Assembly: GCA_905221605.1 (NCBI GenBank)
Contig: CAJNDS010001313.1
Coordinates: forward strand, 186,001 to 250,000
Source of the DNA: Symbiodinium natans
Lineage: Eukaryota > Sar > Dinophyceae > Suessiales > Symbiodiniaceae
Length of the DNA stretch: 64,000 nucleotides
Reading direction: 5' to 3'
Within the stretch, counting starts at the first letter, position 1. Each line of letters opens with the position of its first letter. Of the stretch, positions 12,792 to 24,468 are shown one piece after another. Below the pieces are notes generated by a model. That model saw only the letters and a program-made list of their open reading frames with translations, was not told the DNA's origin and made no database searches. A program made the position numbers and the translations under genes.

Positions 12792-14598
12792 GTGCAGACG
12801 AGGCTCCACGTCATAGGGGAGTGAGCCATTGAAAGCGTCAACCACAGCACAACCCAGCGACCAGAGGTCCACAGCAGATGTGTATCCCGTGTGTTTGAAG
12901 TACAGCTCTGGGGCCATAGAGCCTGCAGTGAGAGCGTGAGACCCCTGGTCTACCAAATTCTACCGTCTCTCAACTTTCAGCACTTGAAGAGCGACAGGCA
13001 CTTTCCGACTTGCACAACTCGAAAGTTGAAGCCTTGCACTACACTCAACAAATCGGCGACCGCAGCTCCAATCAACGTGTCGTTCATGACACCCCCAGCC
13101 TGTGGTGCCAATGCCCTGCCGCGTGCCTGCTACCTGGAAAGGAGCTCCAAGCAAGTGTTCAAAGGATTTTGTCGGAGACAAGTGACAGGTCGCAACATTG
13201 ACACAACAGCACAATCCCACCTGCAAGTCGTAAAGCCTCAGGTGCGCTGCAGCAACACATGCACCATCATGTAGTCACTCCAGGCGCGCTGAGAGGGAAA
13301 CTGCATCTTGGCCGCTGAAAAATCGGCAAGCTTCAGGACGCCTAGGACCGCATCATACCGCATCTAGTTGAGGTGGTCAACGAGGCCATCCGGGTCTGAC
13401 CGGAGCAATCAAGGTCGCATCAGAGCAAGGCACCATCTTCAGAAAGCAGCAGGTTCTCCAGCTTGAGGTCTCGATGGATGGTACGGATGACCTGATAAAG
13501 GGCAGTGCATCGCATCCTTGACACTTGGTGAATATGAACGACTGAATGTGTGGAGGGGGGGGGCAAACCCTTTTACCAAGGGACATGTTTCCGAGGCCTG
13601 TTGCGCACAGTGCCGAATGTTTAAGAAGCAGGGCTGTGCAGCATCTTGGCATGCTGAACGCAAAGAAGCTGTTGCCAAAGGTGGGAAGGGGTTGAGGGCG
13701 CTCGATCCTGCACCTGCTAATTCTCAACGCTGCGCTATGTGCTGCTATGTGTTCAAGCTGCTGTGCAATGCTTTTCTTGGTTTGCAGCCAGCATTCAAGA
13801 ACATTCAAGATGTCAGTAGTGTCGCCTGGTGGAGCCAGTGAAGGGCGTTGGCCCCGGAGACGAGCACGCGAGCAGCCCAGGCAGCCTGTCGCTGCTTGCA
13901 AGCTTTCGCGCGAACACCTTCTTTTGCATTTTCCTGCATCTTCTTGTCCGTTCCACATCGTTCCACCATAGCCCACCTGCTGCAGCCGAAAGCCGCGCTC
14001 GGCTTCCCAGGTGCCATCGCCCTTGCCGCCAAAGTTCCTAAAATTACGAGGTCTTTATCGCGCCCATCCTAAACGGCCGTCTCCACTACGACTTCGAAAA
14101 AGGCGTGCTTCGCTAGCACAAGGTCCCTGCCCCTATGTGCACACGATCGTGCAGATCCCGTGTGGCCTCAGGACGTAAGCCCATGGGCAACGGAGAGCGT
14201 AATGCCCGCTCCATCACCAGGACGCCATCGCCTCGACAGGCCGGCTGCCCAGGGCTGGCATGCACCCAGGCGACGCACGTCCGAACAGGTGAACGGACAA
14301 GAAAAGGGCAGGATTCGGCACATGCAAACCCCAAAAAGTGAACGTCGAAAAAAAGCAGGGCAGTGGCCAGCATGCCCTTCTTGCACTCTGCCCTGGCCTG
14401 GCTGCACCAGAGGCTCGCCACAAGCCCCAGGCTGGCAGACAGGCGATCCAGTAAAGCGGAAGGCGGCATAGTAGGCCTGGAAACACAAAGCCACGCAGGC
14501 TTCTTGCACGCCAACCATTTGCACATGTTGACAACACATGGACCCGCCAGGATGTTGCGGTGAGGCTTTGTCAGCAGGGGTCGGACGACCCGGAGCTC
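12792..14598 (-). CDS. eukaryotic protein kinase, partial, many short exons
   Basis: Seven pieces can be read on the minus strand. 14598-14548 gives helix C (ELRVVRPLLTKPHRNIL). Around 14120-14210 lies a hinge-like VLVMERALRS. About 13933-13826 gives helix E, ending NALHWLHQ. 13491-13434 gives the catalytic loop HRDLKLENLLLSEDG. 13341-13286 gives KLADFSAAK. 13133-13100 gives the activation loop GTRQGIGTTG. 12922-12792 gives GSMAPELYFKHTGY and VDLWSLGC. From 13491 onward the phases close exactly, donors are GT, GC, GC, GT, and every acceptor is AG|G. This is a Ser/Thr-type kinase fold (HRDLKxxN), phosphorylating proteins with ATP. The Mg-binding DFG is DFS, while Lys and Asn of the catalytic loop are intact. 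The glycine loop and VAIK lysine exons upstream, the GHI helices downstream, and subfamily were not resolved. Confidence 0.85.
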
Positions 14599-15479
14599 CT
14601 TCAAGAGTAGCAACTCCATACTCGGAACTCGCTCTAGGGATTGGAAGGAGGTTTGGAGGTTTGGGGCACTCGTCATCCGCTGCTCTCCCGGCGCCAAGCG
14701 CCGGCAGCATGGCGGTCGCTGCCGATGCCACGGACAATCTGTGGAAACAGGGCGAACAAATCCCAAAACACAGATCACGTCGACGTTACATGACACCCAA
14801 CACCACACACCCACAATCGCCCACGCACACGCGCACACGGATGCGGAGGACAGCCAGCGTCACCAAAGAAGATGTTGACCTCTCTGTCGCGCCTTCACCG
14901 CGACGCTCTCCCGCCCGGGGCCCAGCGCTGCGCAGGAGCCTAGGAAGACGCGGCCACAGGCGCCGCGGCCCAGGGCGTGGCCCTGCAAAGTAAAGAGGAA
15001 CCTTTGGAAAACATTCTTCCAAAGTTAAGTTCACAAGTTATTGCTCACCTCACTATTGGCTCGGACCAGGATTTCATGCGGTTTCTCGAAGTTTCTTCGG
15101 GGTTCTTCTCTGCCGAGCGACGGAGAGCTGCACGGCACCGCAGGGCGCCTCCAGTTCCATCCTCCCAAAATGTGAAGAGAAAATAGAAAGTGTTTGGGAC
15201 GTCGAAAAATGGAAGCTTGGACGAGTTTACGGGTGAACCAGCAGCTGTGACACGAGGCACGTCTCTCCCAAATGCCACCACAAAAGCCTTCGGCTAGATA
15301 TTCACATCCTGTAGCAACAACAGCAATCCTCCTTCAGGCGCTGAGACATAAGCCATGCGCAGAGCAGAGGCAGGAGGGGATGTCATGTATGGTTTCATTT
15401 ACAAATTTCTCCCTTTCAAGCTGGAGGGGGTGCCACCGGATTGCGGACTCTGAGACTTGAAGCAAATGAACTGGTCGGT

Positions 15480-15660
15480 GCACACAGACCAAGCTTTGAC
15501 CGCACCATTCGGACCAACTTCTGTCCACTTTGCTGCTACAGTCTTGACTTCCTGGGCGGCAGCCTCGCAACAAATGCCGTAAGCTGGTTTCTTTCTGGCG
15601 AACCGATGGCACCTCTCTGGTGCGCGAGCAAGTTGTGAAACAATGTGCCGGTGGAGCAAC
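15480..15660 (-). CDS. candidate exon, unidentified
   Basis: An open minus-strand frame with strongly protein-like composition, including KKPAYGICCEAAAQEVKTVA and AAKWTEVGPNGAVKAW. No domain is recognised. It may belong to the same minus-strand gene as the exons near 16.1-17.9 kb, but no join was established. Confidence 0.4.
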
Positions 15661-16088
15661 AGCTCTCAGATGGGCTGCGCAGATGGACCCTTCCAAAGCA
15701 CCTGAATGCACAGACAGTATTCTGCCTAAGTCTGCCTAGATCTTAGCCTCGAAGCCCTTTCTCCGTACTTGCGGCAGCTCGTGCCTCACCATCAGCCAGG
15801 AGAGGACCCAGCCAACTGCCCGTAATCTCGGCAACCTTCAAAAAAGGTGTGACTGCATATTCTGAATCCATAAAACAGGGTCATGAATGCAAAAAGGGGG
15901 GGAAGGTACACGGACGCGCAGCACCCACACCACCCAACTGCCGAACCGCACAGCAACCCGAATCGTGTAGGGTTTGGGTTCATTGGGTGTGTTGGGATTC
16001 GTAAGGTTGCACAACAACAATGTGAGACCGGTCAGCGAAAAGCCGACATCCAAAGGCCAAAGGCCAAAGCTAAGAAAAACAACGGATG

Positions 16089-16445
16089 TCAGTAACTCAG
16101 GGCCATAGCCACAGCGTGGAATAGCGTGTATAGCCAGAAGGACCTGACCCTCGAGCTGCTGAAAGCACAAAGGATCACGAAGGCCAGAACCTTGTTCTGA
16201 AACTCGCTGAAAGAAAACCCGTAAACAAAACAAACATCAGTCGATTCCCGCCTCGCCGCCGGCCGTGTTCCGCAGAAAGCCGTGAAGCGTGTCCTGTACG
16301 CAAGCTCTGCCGGAGTGGAAGCAGCTGCATTGCTTCCGTCATGAGCGGTGTGCAGCAAAAACCTGATTACGGCATTGGCGTCCTCCGTTCGACTGGAGCC
16401 CACATTGCCGAAAACCAGCGCGCACTGCACGACCAGGGTCAGGCT
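16089..16445 (-). CDS. candidate exons, unidentified
   Basis: The upstream half contains FGNVGSSRTEDANAVIRFLL and TPAELAYRTRFTAFCG, both protein-like, and is followed near 16211 by a clear TTTCTTTCAG acceptor. After that acceptor two frames remain open, and the correct one is undecided. No family is recognised. Confidence 0.4.
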   Translation of the reverse strand, partial: SLTLVVQCALVFGNVGSSRTEDANAVIRFLLHTAHDGSNAAASTPAELAYRTRFTAFCGTRPAARRESTDVCFVYGFSFSEFQNKVLAFVILCAFSSSRVRSFWLYTLFHAVAMALSY

Positions 16446-16787
16446 CCAAGGCTAGATTACGTGCCATGACATAGCTTCGTGCGTGAAGCCAGCTTCACCA
16501 GGGGAGGAAGAATGAAGTGTATTTGAAAAAGACAAGCCTGCGCACAAGACATGTCCAGCGACTAAGTTTTTGACACGACCCTTATTTTCATTCAACGTTG
16601 CAGAATTTATCCGGGCCTCCAAGCCTGCAGCATCGTCGACGAAGCGAGCGGTGCCTCATATTTCATCTCACAACCGCGTGGCAAGAAACAAGGAATTACA
16701 CCGTAAAAGGTAGCAAGTAAGACAAACAACAACACAAGCAGATGAGAACCCCAGACAGCATGAGTGCGTCGACAAAGCGCCCACAGC

Positions 16788-16863
16788 TTGCCACGAATCA
16801 GGATCGGCATCGAGAATCGGGCCCAGCCATTCGTAGATGGAGCCAGGTCCAAAGGTCCAGTAA
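16788..16863 (-). CDS. candidate short exon, unidentified
   Basis: A 76-nt piece begins after CTCCAAG, reads TFGPGSIYEWLGPILDADPD, and ends before a GC donor (TGGCAA|GCTG). The phase is consistent with an internal exon. Sequence composition is clearly protein-like, but the protein is not recognised. Confidence 0.45.
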
Positions 16864-17803
16864 CTTGGAGGACAGCACATGACAGCACCCAACATTTGTT
16901 GGCTTTTGGCTTCCTTCTATGGCGCTCTCCCTCCTGATAAAGGCTCGTGGCAAGGACATGAAGGCTAGTTCTTTGATGCATTTCGATGGACAGAAATCCT
17001 GTACAGGAGTCTGCTCCTGCGCTTCAGACCAGTCCGTGGATGATAACTCACCTGAAGCTATTCCTACACTGATGGCTACATCCTTTCATGTTCCTTCGCT
17101 TTGGCTCTCGTCTCGAAAGCCCCTCGGGCCCTGACCTTGGCCGCACACGCAGTGTCGGCCGTGTGAAGCGAACCGAGGATGCGGCACTGCGCGCAGCAAA
17201 CAGCTGGCTCTTGCACACAAAAACTGGGCCTATGCAGCAATGCAAATGCGCATCGCACCTACCAGACGAGGCAAATTCCACCTGAGTCCACCACATGTAC
17301 TCCCCACATTTGCTCACGCAAGTTGCTCCAGCAATTCAATAGTCCAAAATGCTGGGAAGCGCATGCTGTAGTAGCAGAGGATAGCAGAGGTATACATGCG
17401 AGTTGAAAAAACCTTCTGGTCTGTGATGCAGATATGAGGCAACATTGGCGGCAACCCGACAAACACACAACTACAAAGAACTATTCAATACGTGTATACT
17501 TATGAAATTGTCTACTGGTTATTTTGTATGCTTCCAGACTTACATTGTTGACATGATTCATACATACACGTGAAAAACGGGCGCAACAACAGCAAACAGG
17601 AAGCGCAACAAAAACACAATGCCGGACTCGGAGCAGCTAACATACGCCACAAAGAGATGTCATGCACAGAGCTTCCCGCATGAAGCCGTGCACATGGCGA
17701 ATCAACAACAGAGCCACATCTGCCAGCCCGAAACTGATCCAATTAGGCAACAACTGCACCTGCAAAAGCACGAGTAATTACTAGCAAAGCAAAGGTCTCT
17801 TAC

Positions 17804-17885
17804 CAAACATCTCAGTCCGAGGTGCGGTTGTCGAGCCCTTCTCGGTGAAGCAGAAACTGCCGGGAAGCTGCAGTTCACAGCTAAC
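17804..17885 (-). CDS. candidate short exon with clean splice sites
   Basis: An 82-nt exon candidate is framed by GTCAG|G and TTTG|GTAAGAG, the best-looking pair of sites in this part of the window. It reads CELQLPGSFCFTEKGSTTAP and continues in frame to the donor. It could be a 5' exon of the unidentified minus-strand gene whose further exons lie at 16.8, 16.1-16.4 and 15.5 kb. Confidence 0.45.
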
Positions 17886-18330
17886 CTGACATCAAACAAA
17901 GACCAAACAAGCCTAGTTGGTAACGTGCTGAGAAGCGCAAACGACCCGCGATTCTCCGAATGGCCTCATCTTCACCAAAAATTCGAAACCCGCAGCCGCT
18001 TCGCCCGGTCACCTGCAGCGGCTACATGCACAGTTCAGGTCATGCCCGAAACATGGCATGGCCAAGGCTAGCACGAGCAAACGACACACTTTGTCATGAG
18101 GGAAGGATGCCCAGGGCCTCGAACGCCGCTCGCTGCGGCACGCGGATTCCGGGAGCTGCTCGGCAGTCGACCTGCAAACTGGGAAGAAGCTCGAAGGCAC
18201 ACACGCCTTCAGAGAAAGCAGGCCGCGACGATCCCAAAATCATTCTTCCAGACTTCCAGGTCACCGGCCTCCAGGGAGGCAGCACAATCCTCGGGGAGGA
18301 CGGCGGACTGCCTTTCAATCTGGACGCTTG

Positions 18331-18370
18331 AGCCATGTTGAGCCATGTTGAGCCATGTTGAGCCATGTTG
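18331..18370. repeat. 10-bp tandem repeat, four copies
   Basis: Four exact copies of AGCCATGTTG in a row. Flanking minus-strand frames from 18.1 to 18.7 kb are open through it but carry no recognisable domain. From 18.8 to 19.8 kb I see nothing supportable. Confidence 0.9.
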
Positions 18371-19830
18371 GCCGAACCTCTTTGCCGAGGGAATGCATGG
18401 TAATGCAAGTCTCCAACGCATGTTCGTTGACACAACCGGCCTGCCCGAGCAGCAGCCAAGGTCCTGGCAAGACTCTGCAGACTGTCTCGGGGGGCCTGGG
18501 GGGGCATTTCTTGCCATGATTCTCGTTGCCCCAACGCGTCGGCTGCACCACCCATGGCAGGAAGGGATATCCGGCTGCGGCCAAGTGCAGACCGGCGACC
18601 TGGCAGCAACTTCGGTAGTCCGCTGCCATGCTGACACCATCTGACAGACCTTCCCATACATTCTTCCCATCATTCTACACCCTTGCAGGTGGGGCGCCAT
18701 GAAAGCGATGACGAGAAGCAGCCTATCCCGCGCGTGGTCCAAGGATCCTGATCTCGATCTTCTTGCCCCAGGCAGCAACAGACATGATCAGCGTGCTTTC
18801 CAATGTTCACAATGAAACAACAGCAAGGCCATCAAGAATGGGATGATCAACGCTTGTCTGTGACTTCTCCGTGCCTGCACCTGTCAGGAATCTCGCGGCG
18901 AATGCCCAGCGCGATGCGTATCGCTGTGCAAAATCGCCACCCGCCTCAAAACATGCTTTTGCCCAATGCATGGGTTTGGGGCACAGGAACGACCAGACCT
19001 GCGGCAACAGCCCGTGAGGTCTGGATGACAGACGTACCTGACAGTTCAAAATAGTGCTAGTAAGTAGCCAACATTAGCACACCAGGCTGAGGAAAGAGAA
19101 GTTGTAGGATGCTATCGGTGGCAGTGAAGTGGCTCATTTAGCTCATGTCCAACCAACTCACCGAAGCTGGCACCTCACGCTCCCCCCAAGCCGCTTCCCA
19201 AAGCATCCTTGGGAGTGTTTCCCAGCTTTCGTTTCGTGCAGTCAGTCACTCTGTTTTTTCAGCACGGTTCAGCACTGCTACAGCGTCGACAGGTCCACAG
19301 TGAGGACACAATTCGCAAGGAATCTGAGGCCCAGGCTGTTTCAGGATGTCTGCGGACCTTCACCCGTTCAAGTCACCATCTACCTGATTCTGACAGGCGC
19401 GAGTCCCCGGCAGGGCGCTGCGGTCCAACTCTGCCGGGGCTTGCAGCGCACCTCAAAGTAATCATTTACAGTATGTCCCTTTGACAACATTGAGTGAGGA
19501 GCATTGGCCATCTTCTCGCACCGAACCCACATTAAATCTCAAGCCTTCCGTGAATCTCCCTATCCTACCACCCCTCGCACCTGCAGCCCGGCAAAAGGGA
19601 CGCAGCATTTGCGGAAACACCTGTAGCGAACTCGACAGATCTTGACAGAGCTGGACAGAGGAGAAGGCATGTGCAGATGCTCAATGGACCACGCATTGGG
19701 CAAACACGTAGGGCGTGACTCCAACCAATTCCAACCTGAAACGACCTCAGCCTCCGCCATGTGCCTGGAGCTGCACGCTGTCTTTGAGCATGCCGCCAGT
19801 CCTGAGCCACGTGCTTGTGCTAAACAGCTC

Positions 19831-20158
19831 TCTTTTTTATTTCTTTATCTCTTTATTTCTTTATTTCTTTATTTCTTTATTTCTTTATTTCTTTATTTCT
19901 TTATTTCTTTATTTCTTTATTTCTTTATTTATTTCTTTCTTTATTTCTTTCTTTCTTTCTTTCCCTGTGTCTTTCTTTCTTTCTTTCCCTGTGTCTTTCT
20001 TTCTTTAGTTGTTTCTTTCTTTCTGTTTTTCTTTCGTTTCTTTATTGCTTCGATTTTCTTTGTTTATTTCTTTCTTTCTTTCTTGCTTTCTTGCTTTCTT
20101 GTTTCTTTCTTTCTTTCTTCCTTTCTTCCTTCCTTCCTTCCTTCCTCCTTCCTGCCTT
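19831..20158. repeat. long pyrimidine-strand microsatellite (TTTCTTTA/TTTC/TTCC)n
   Basis: About 330 bp of almost pure pyrimidine on the plus strand. It moves from an 8-bp TTTCTTTA unit through TTTC to TTCC. Open frames across it translate to Phe/Leu/Ser runs and are artefacts of the repeat. Mirror symmetry and strand bias give potential for triplex (H-DNA) structure. Confidence 0.95.
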
Positions 20159-20415
20159 CCAGAGCTCATGGCCACCCCCCCCTCCCAGGTGAAGTGGTTG
20201 TGCTGGGGCGTTCATGGAACTTGCCACATCGGGCCTGGGATCTCCAGAACATCGTCGGCTGCCAGAATTTGCGCAGCAAAAGAGGGATGGAGCGTGTTGA
20301 ATAGGTAGCAACACTACAAATAGCTTCATGATACCGTGAGGCACTACGACTGTGAAACGCTCAACTGCCCTTCACCGCGGGCAGAAGACTGCGAATTCTT
20401 CTTTGGATTCCGCAT

Positions 20416-20451
20416 GGCAGATTGGGCAATGCTGGCAGATTGGGCAATGCT
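20416..20451. repeat. 18-bp exact duplication
   Basis: GGCAGATTGGGCAATGCT occurs twice, back to back, in a stretch without a confident gene. Confidence 0.9.
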
Positions 20452-20599
20452 TCCACTGCCTCAGGTACAGAACGGCACATAAGGACATGGGTCGAACACA
20501 CATCGCGCTTCCTCAACGAAACAGCTCTGACAGACCTCGTGTAGTCAGAGACGTCAGAGTGGGTTGTCTTGCAGGCAAGAGCCCAGGCCATGCGACCGC

Positions 20600-20960
20600 T
20601 TACCCAACAGCCAGTCCCGCGAGCAGCTATCTGGAAGGAGCCACTCTCTGACATCCACTGTAGCTGCTACATGTTGCCAAATCTTGGGGTCAAAAGGTGC
20701 AGAATCAGGCAAGGTACTGTCATTGCGCAGAGTCGGCGCCATGGGCATGAGCCGAATCGGGCCCTGGACTCCCTGGACCAACAGTTCCATGAGCCCCTTT
20801 CGCGGTTCCGCCTTCGTGATGCAAGAAATGCCCGGTCACCTGCGACCTTCAGGTCCAAACCCCACAAAGCCTAGAAGGCCTGCATACCTGCCGAGCTTCC
20901 GGACCAGATTGCCAGGCGGGTCCATTTCCCACCCGTGCTGTGCAACAACATGCCACCCAG
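20600..20960 (-). CDS. candidate exon pair, unidentified
   Basis: Two minus-strand pieces look coding. One, ending at CTCGGCAG|GTATGC near 20889, reads GWEMDPPGNLVRKLG. The other, ending at CTGTTGG|GTAAGC near 20609, reads DPKIWQHVAATVDVREWLLP. Both donors are canonical. The order and orientation fit one gene, but no family is recognised, and the upstream part (21.0-22.2 kb) has further open minus-strand frames without clear joins. Confidence 0.4.
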
Positions 20961-21591
20961 ACAGCTAGGCACCCAGCGAGCCGAGGCTTCCGCTAAAGCT
21001 GCGCTGCAGCCTGCACATCGCCGTCTTTGAAGCCAGGAAATAATCCGGTACTCTCCAGCCCCCATCTCAGCCTGCCAGGCTGCGCCGGCTGCGTCTTCGT
21101 GCCGGAGCTCCTTCCCCAGGAGCACTCGGTGAAAGGGCACAAACAAGAAGTGCACAGCGACGCTGATAAAGATGTCGATACCATATGCAAGCTTTTAGTA
21201 TTCAGTGTAACACAAAGGCTGTTGTTCGAGCAGGTGCCAGAAGGTGGCAGCCATCCCAGGTATGTGGTAGCTGCCGGTAGCTTCGTTCGGCACTGTCCAA
21301 CATACGTGCTGCACGCCCCGTTCTGTAAGTGACTATTTCATTGGACATGGTGCCGCCATTCCAGGATCCACACAAAGACATACAAAGCACTCTCACATTC
21401 AAGCTTGTAGCTTGGTTTCACGAAATGAGCTGGACTGCGTGTGTTTTGGTACAGTAATTACTCTCCATAGAAAGCGAAAAGATTGTCAGGAAAATCTTGC
21501 CGTTTCAGGGACCTGGCAACTCTAAGCTGCCAAGACAGGGGCCTGGCTTTTCAGCAAATCCAGTTGATTCCTATGTGGGCTAACTGGTCAG

Positions 21592-21655
21592 CGAGAGAGC
21601 GAGCGAGAGAGGGAGCGAGAGAGAGACAGAAACAAAACAAAGAGAGAGAGAGAGG
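21592..21655. repeat. GA-rich microsatellite
   Basis: Interrupted (GA)n/(GCGA)n purine run on the plus strand. No gene crosses it. The following 22.2-24.4 kb contains a long open frame on each strand but nothing with recognisable domain content. Confidence 0.8.
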
Positions 21656-24468
21656 CAGGCACGCACCTGGCGGCGCAGAACTGGCACCACTCCCGAAAGC
21701 CGGCCTTTGAACACCATTGCGCACAGGCACTGTGTGCTACCTTTGTCTCCTCGTGGAAACTCCCGATCTCCCCTTCACGTTGGAGTTGGACTTTGTTCTA
21801 CAAGCGGTTCGAACATGTTCGAACAACTCAGCATGTCATCGGAAAGCTGCACACTGGGCAGGATGCGAGCGAGGACACGCGTTGTGCAACCAGCTCCTCC
21901 TGCACCTGCACGCATTCGAGACAGCACCGCCCCATCATGCAATTCCTGCATATTCATGCATGTTCGAGCCATGACACGTGGCTTTCGCAAATGCTGGGCG
22001 CCTTCCGGGGTGCCCACGGCATCAGCGGCAAGGCGCAAAGCCACCAAACAAGACCTGACTTTTGAAATTTTGCTTTGGGCCCATATATGGCCCGATCTCC
22101 GATGTCGCGTTTGACTCGTTTGACCCCTCCCGACCCTCGTTGCATTCAGCACACTCAGAATTTCATCCTCGACGCTGGGTTTGCGGCATGAGCCCTCGGC
22201 CAACTGCTGGACTGCGAAGCCTGCGGGCGCAGCTCACACCCTGCATCACACTACGGGCTGCGCTTTCTCTACAAGCGCTACTGAACGAAGTTCAGGCATG
22301 AAGCGCCGGGCCCGAGAATACAACTGAGACTTGTTGTTGGCCACACCAGACATTTCCGCATCGCAGGCATTCAAGAAAGTTCAAGACATCCGGCATGCCC
22401 TGGACAAGCGCAACCGCGCTAAAACTTGCGAAGCTTGCCACTGCGTGGGCTCAGACTTGCTTCCGTTTCGTTCCGGTGTGTCTTGGCTCGACAAGCGGTG
22501 CCAGCTTTCACTAACAGCCTGGCCCTTGCAATGCAGGTAGAAGGAAGAAAGCCGCATCAGCAACTTCGTCGACATAAAACACGAACATTTGAATCTGAAG
22601 TCTGAATCCACAAACTGTGGAATAATCTATTCGCACCAGAGTTCGGAACCGCTCGTAAGATGTTCTGTCGATGTGGCACCCAGCGATAGAGGTTCCTTTG
22701 ACTGCCACATCGTGCCGTCTCTGAGTGGCTTTTCTCAGAAAGACTTTCGTTCACAGAGCGATTCCACGCGACAACTTCGATTGCGCCAACGACTGCTGGA
22801 CATCAATCCAGGCCAGGGAGCGAGTCTGAACCGAGTCGCATGCTTCTCTGTGGCTTTTTGTCATGCAGCCCTCGCATTTCGAGTTTGTGGACTTGAACAG
22901 GCTGACTTGCGTTGTTCGTTTTGTTGTGTATACACCTTTTATAAACCTTTGCATTGTAGAGTGCTTCCTGGTGCCGGAAGGGACTCTTTCGAATACATCC
23001 CAAAGATCTCAGGAGATCAGGGACGGGACGATGAGGCGCTGCCCCGGCTGGCCTTCGAAGCCCTGCACATCTCGGAGCCTGTTGTGCAGAGGCGGCCTTC
23101 GGAAAGGGGCGTGAAAAGATGCTCACAGAAGATCCTGCCGAATGATCCAACGGCAGAATCCTGCACTCCGAACCAGGGCTCCGGCTCCTCAACACAAAGA
23201 AGAAGGCGTGCCCCAGTGTCGTTACGACTCCACCTGCTCCAGTGGCTTTGCACATGCCCCAAACATCAGACATGGACAGGGGGCAACATTGAGCAGAGCA
23301 CATGTTGCCCACCTTCTTCGAAGGTTCAGACTGAAGGTCCAACCTGCGCAACACTTTGGCAAGAGAAGCCTGGAGAAGCTTTTGGTTGCTCTGCCAGTCG
23401 AAGGTTCGGCCTAAAGGTCCGTTGAACGCCAGCTGAACCACCTCATAGCAAGGCGCACGCATATGAAACGGATGGCTGAGCTCAAAAGCAGGGCCAGGAA
23501 AGCAGGTCAAGGGCAGGCAGAACTACTGCACTCTCGAAACTTGGGCGGATAGCAGCGTCGGCTTCCAGGCCTCATCACGCCCTGGAAGAAGCCTTGAATC
23601 GCAACATTCCAAGGCGATGTGCCGTCTGTGATCACCTGCCTGTTGGAACTTGGACCGTATGGCAGGTTGTGGTCTCTGTAGCTTCTCCACCCGAGGCTGT
23701 CGCGAGAGCGTGCAGGCAGAGACGTGGCCAGGCAACCACTCATGCATGCGGCAATTGTCCGCGAGGGCCTGCACCGCAAGCACTGCGCGATAGCCTTTCC
23801 GAATCGATGCTGAGTCAACGAAGGGAAGAGCTTGTCTCAACTTCAACACGCAGAGAAACGGCAATCGAAATTAAGCCTTCATTCTGGGGATACGGAAACC
23901 CTATTTTGCGCGTGTATGAGGTCCCCAAGATCTCCTCCCGTTCACTTTCAAATGTTCCACAACTCGTTAATAGCTACTTTATTTCGGGTCCGTACTAAAG
24001 CCCCGCAATTACAGCCCTTGCACTCGAGCCATTCTATCAGGTTCAAGGAGTTCTTTCAATCTCGAAATCCAACGCACAAAGCAACTCAAGCATCATAGAA
24101 TCGAGCATATGTGCCTTCCCGTTTCCCGAAATTAGTCGCAGATGATGTGTGTTTGAGGCCAAGGTTTGATGGCCTCCCGTTCAATTAAGAAATTCAGCAA
24201 CTTAAAACTCTGCAAGTCATCGCTGTAGGCTATAATCGAAATTGAGTCTCTGTTTCCAGGAATCTCTGGCATATTGAAACTTGTACAGCCTCACATTGGC
24301 ATGAGCTGCCGAGGTGCATGCAAATTTCAGGATCTGTACTGTTTTTCATATCCTTCCCATTGAATTTCGATCAGGCCTCTATTTCCACCAGGGGGTTCCC
24401 TATCCCAAAGCCAGGAATTTATTTTCCTGCGCGCAAGCTCGCGCGACTCTCGCGAAGCCGCTAAGCCG

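Noticed and set aside
10823-18335. Other GGCTCAAG words as spliced-leader relics (10.82, 12.17 and 18.33 kb)
   Set aside because: Only the last 8 bases match, about the number expected by chance. The 18.33-kb case belongs to a 10-bp repeat.
19642-20308. Phe/Leu/Ser-rich 220-codon frame resembling a membrane protein
   Set aside because: Translation of the TTTC/TTCC array, with no flanking domain.
22589-23425. 278-codon plus-strand open frame
   Set aside because: No domain, patchy composition, and an equally long open frame lies antisense. Likely chance in moderate-GC DNA.
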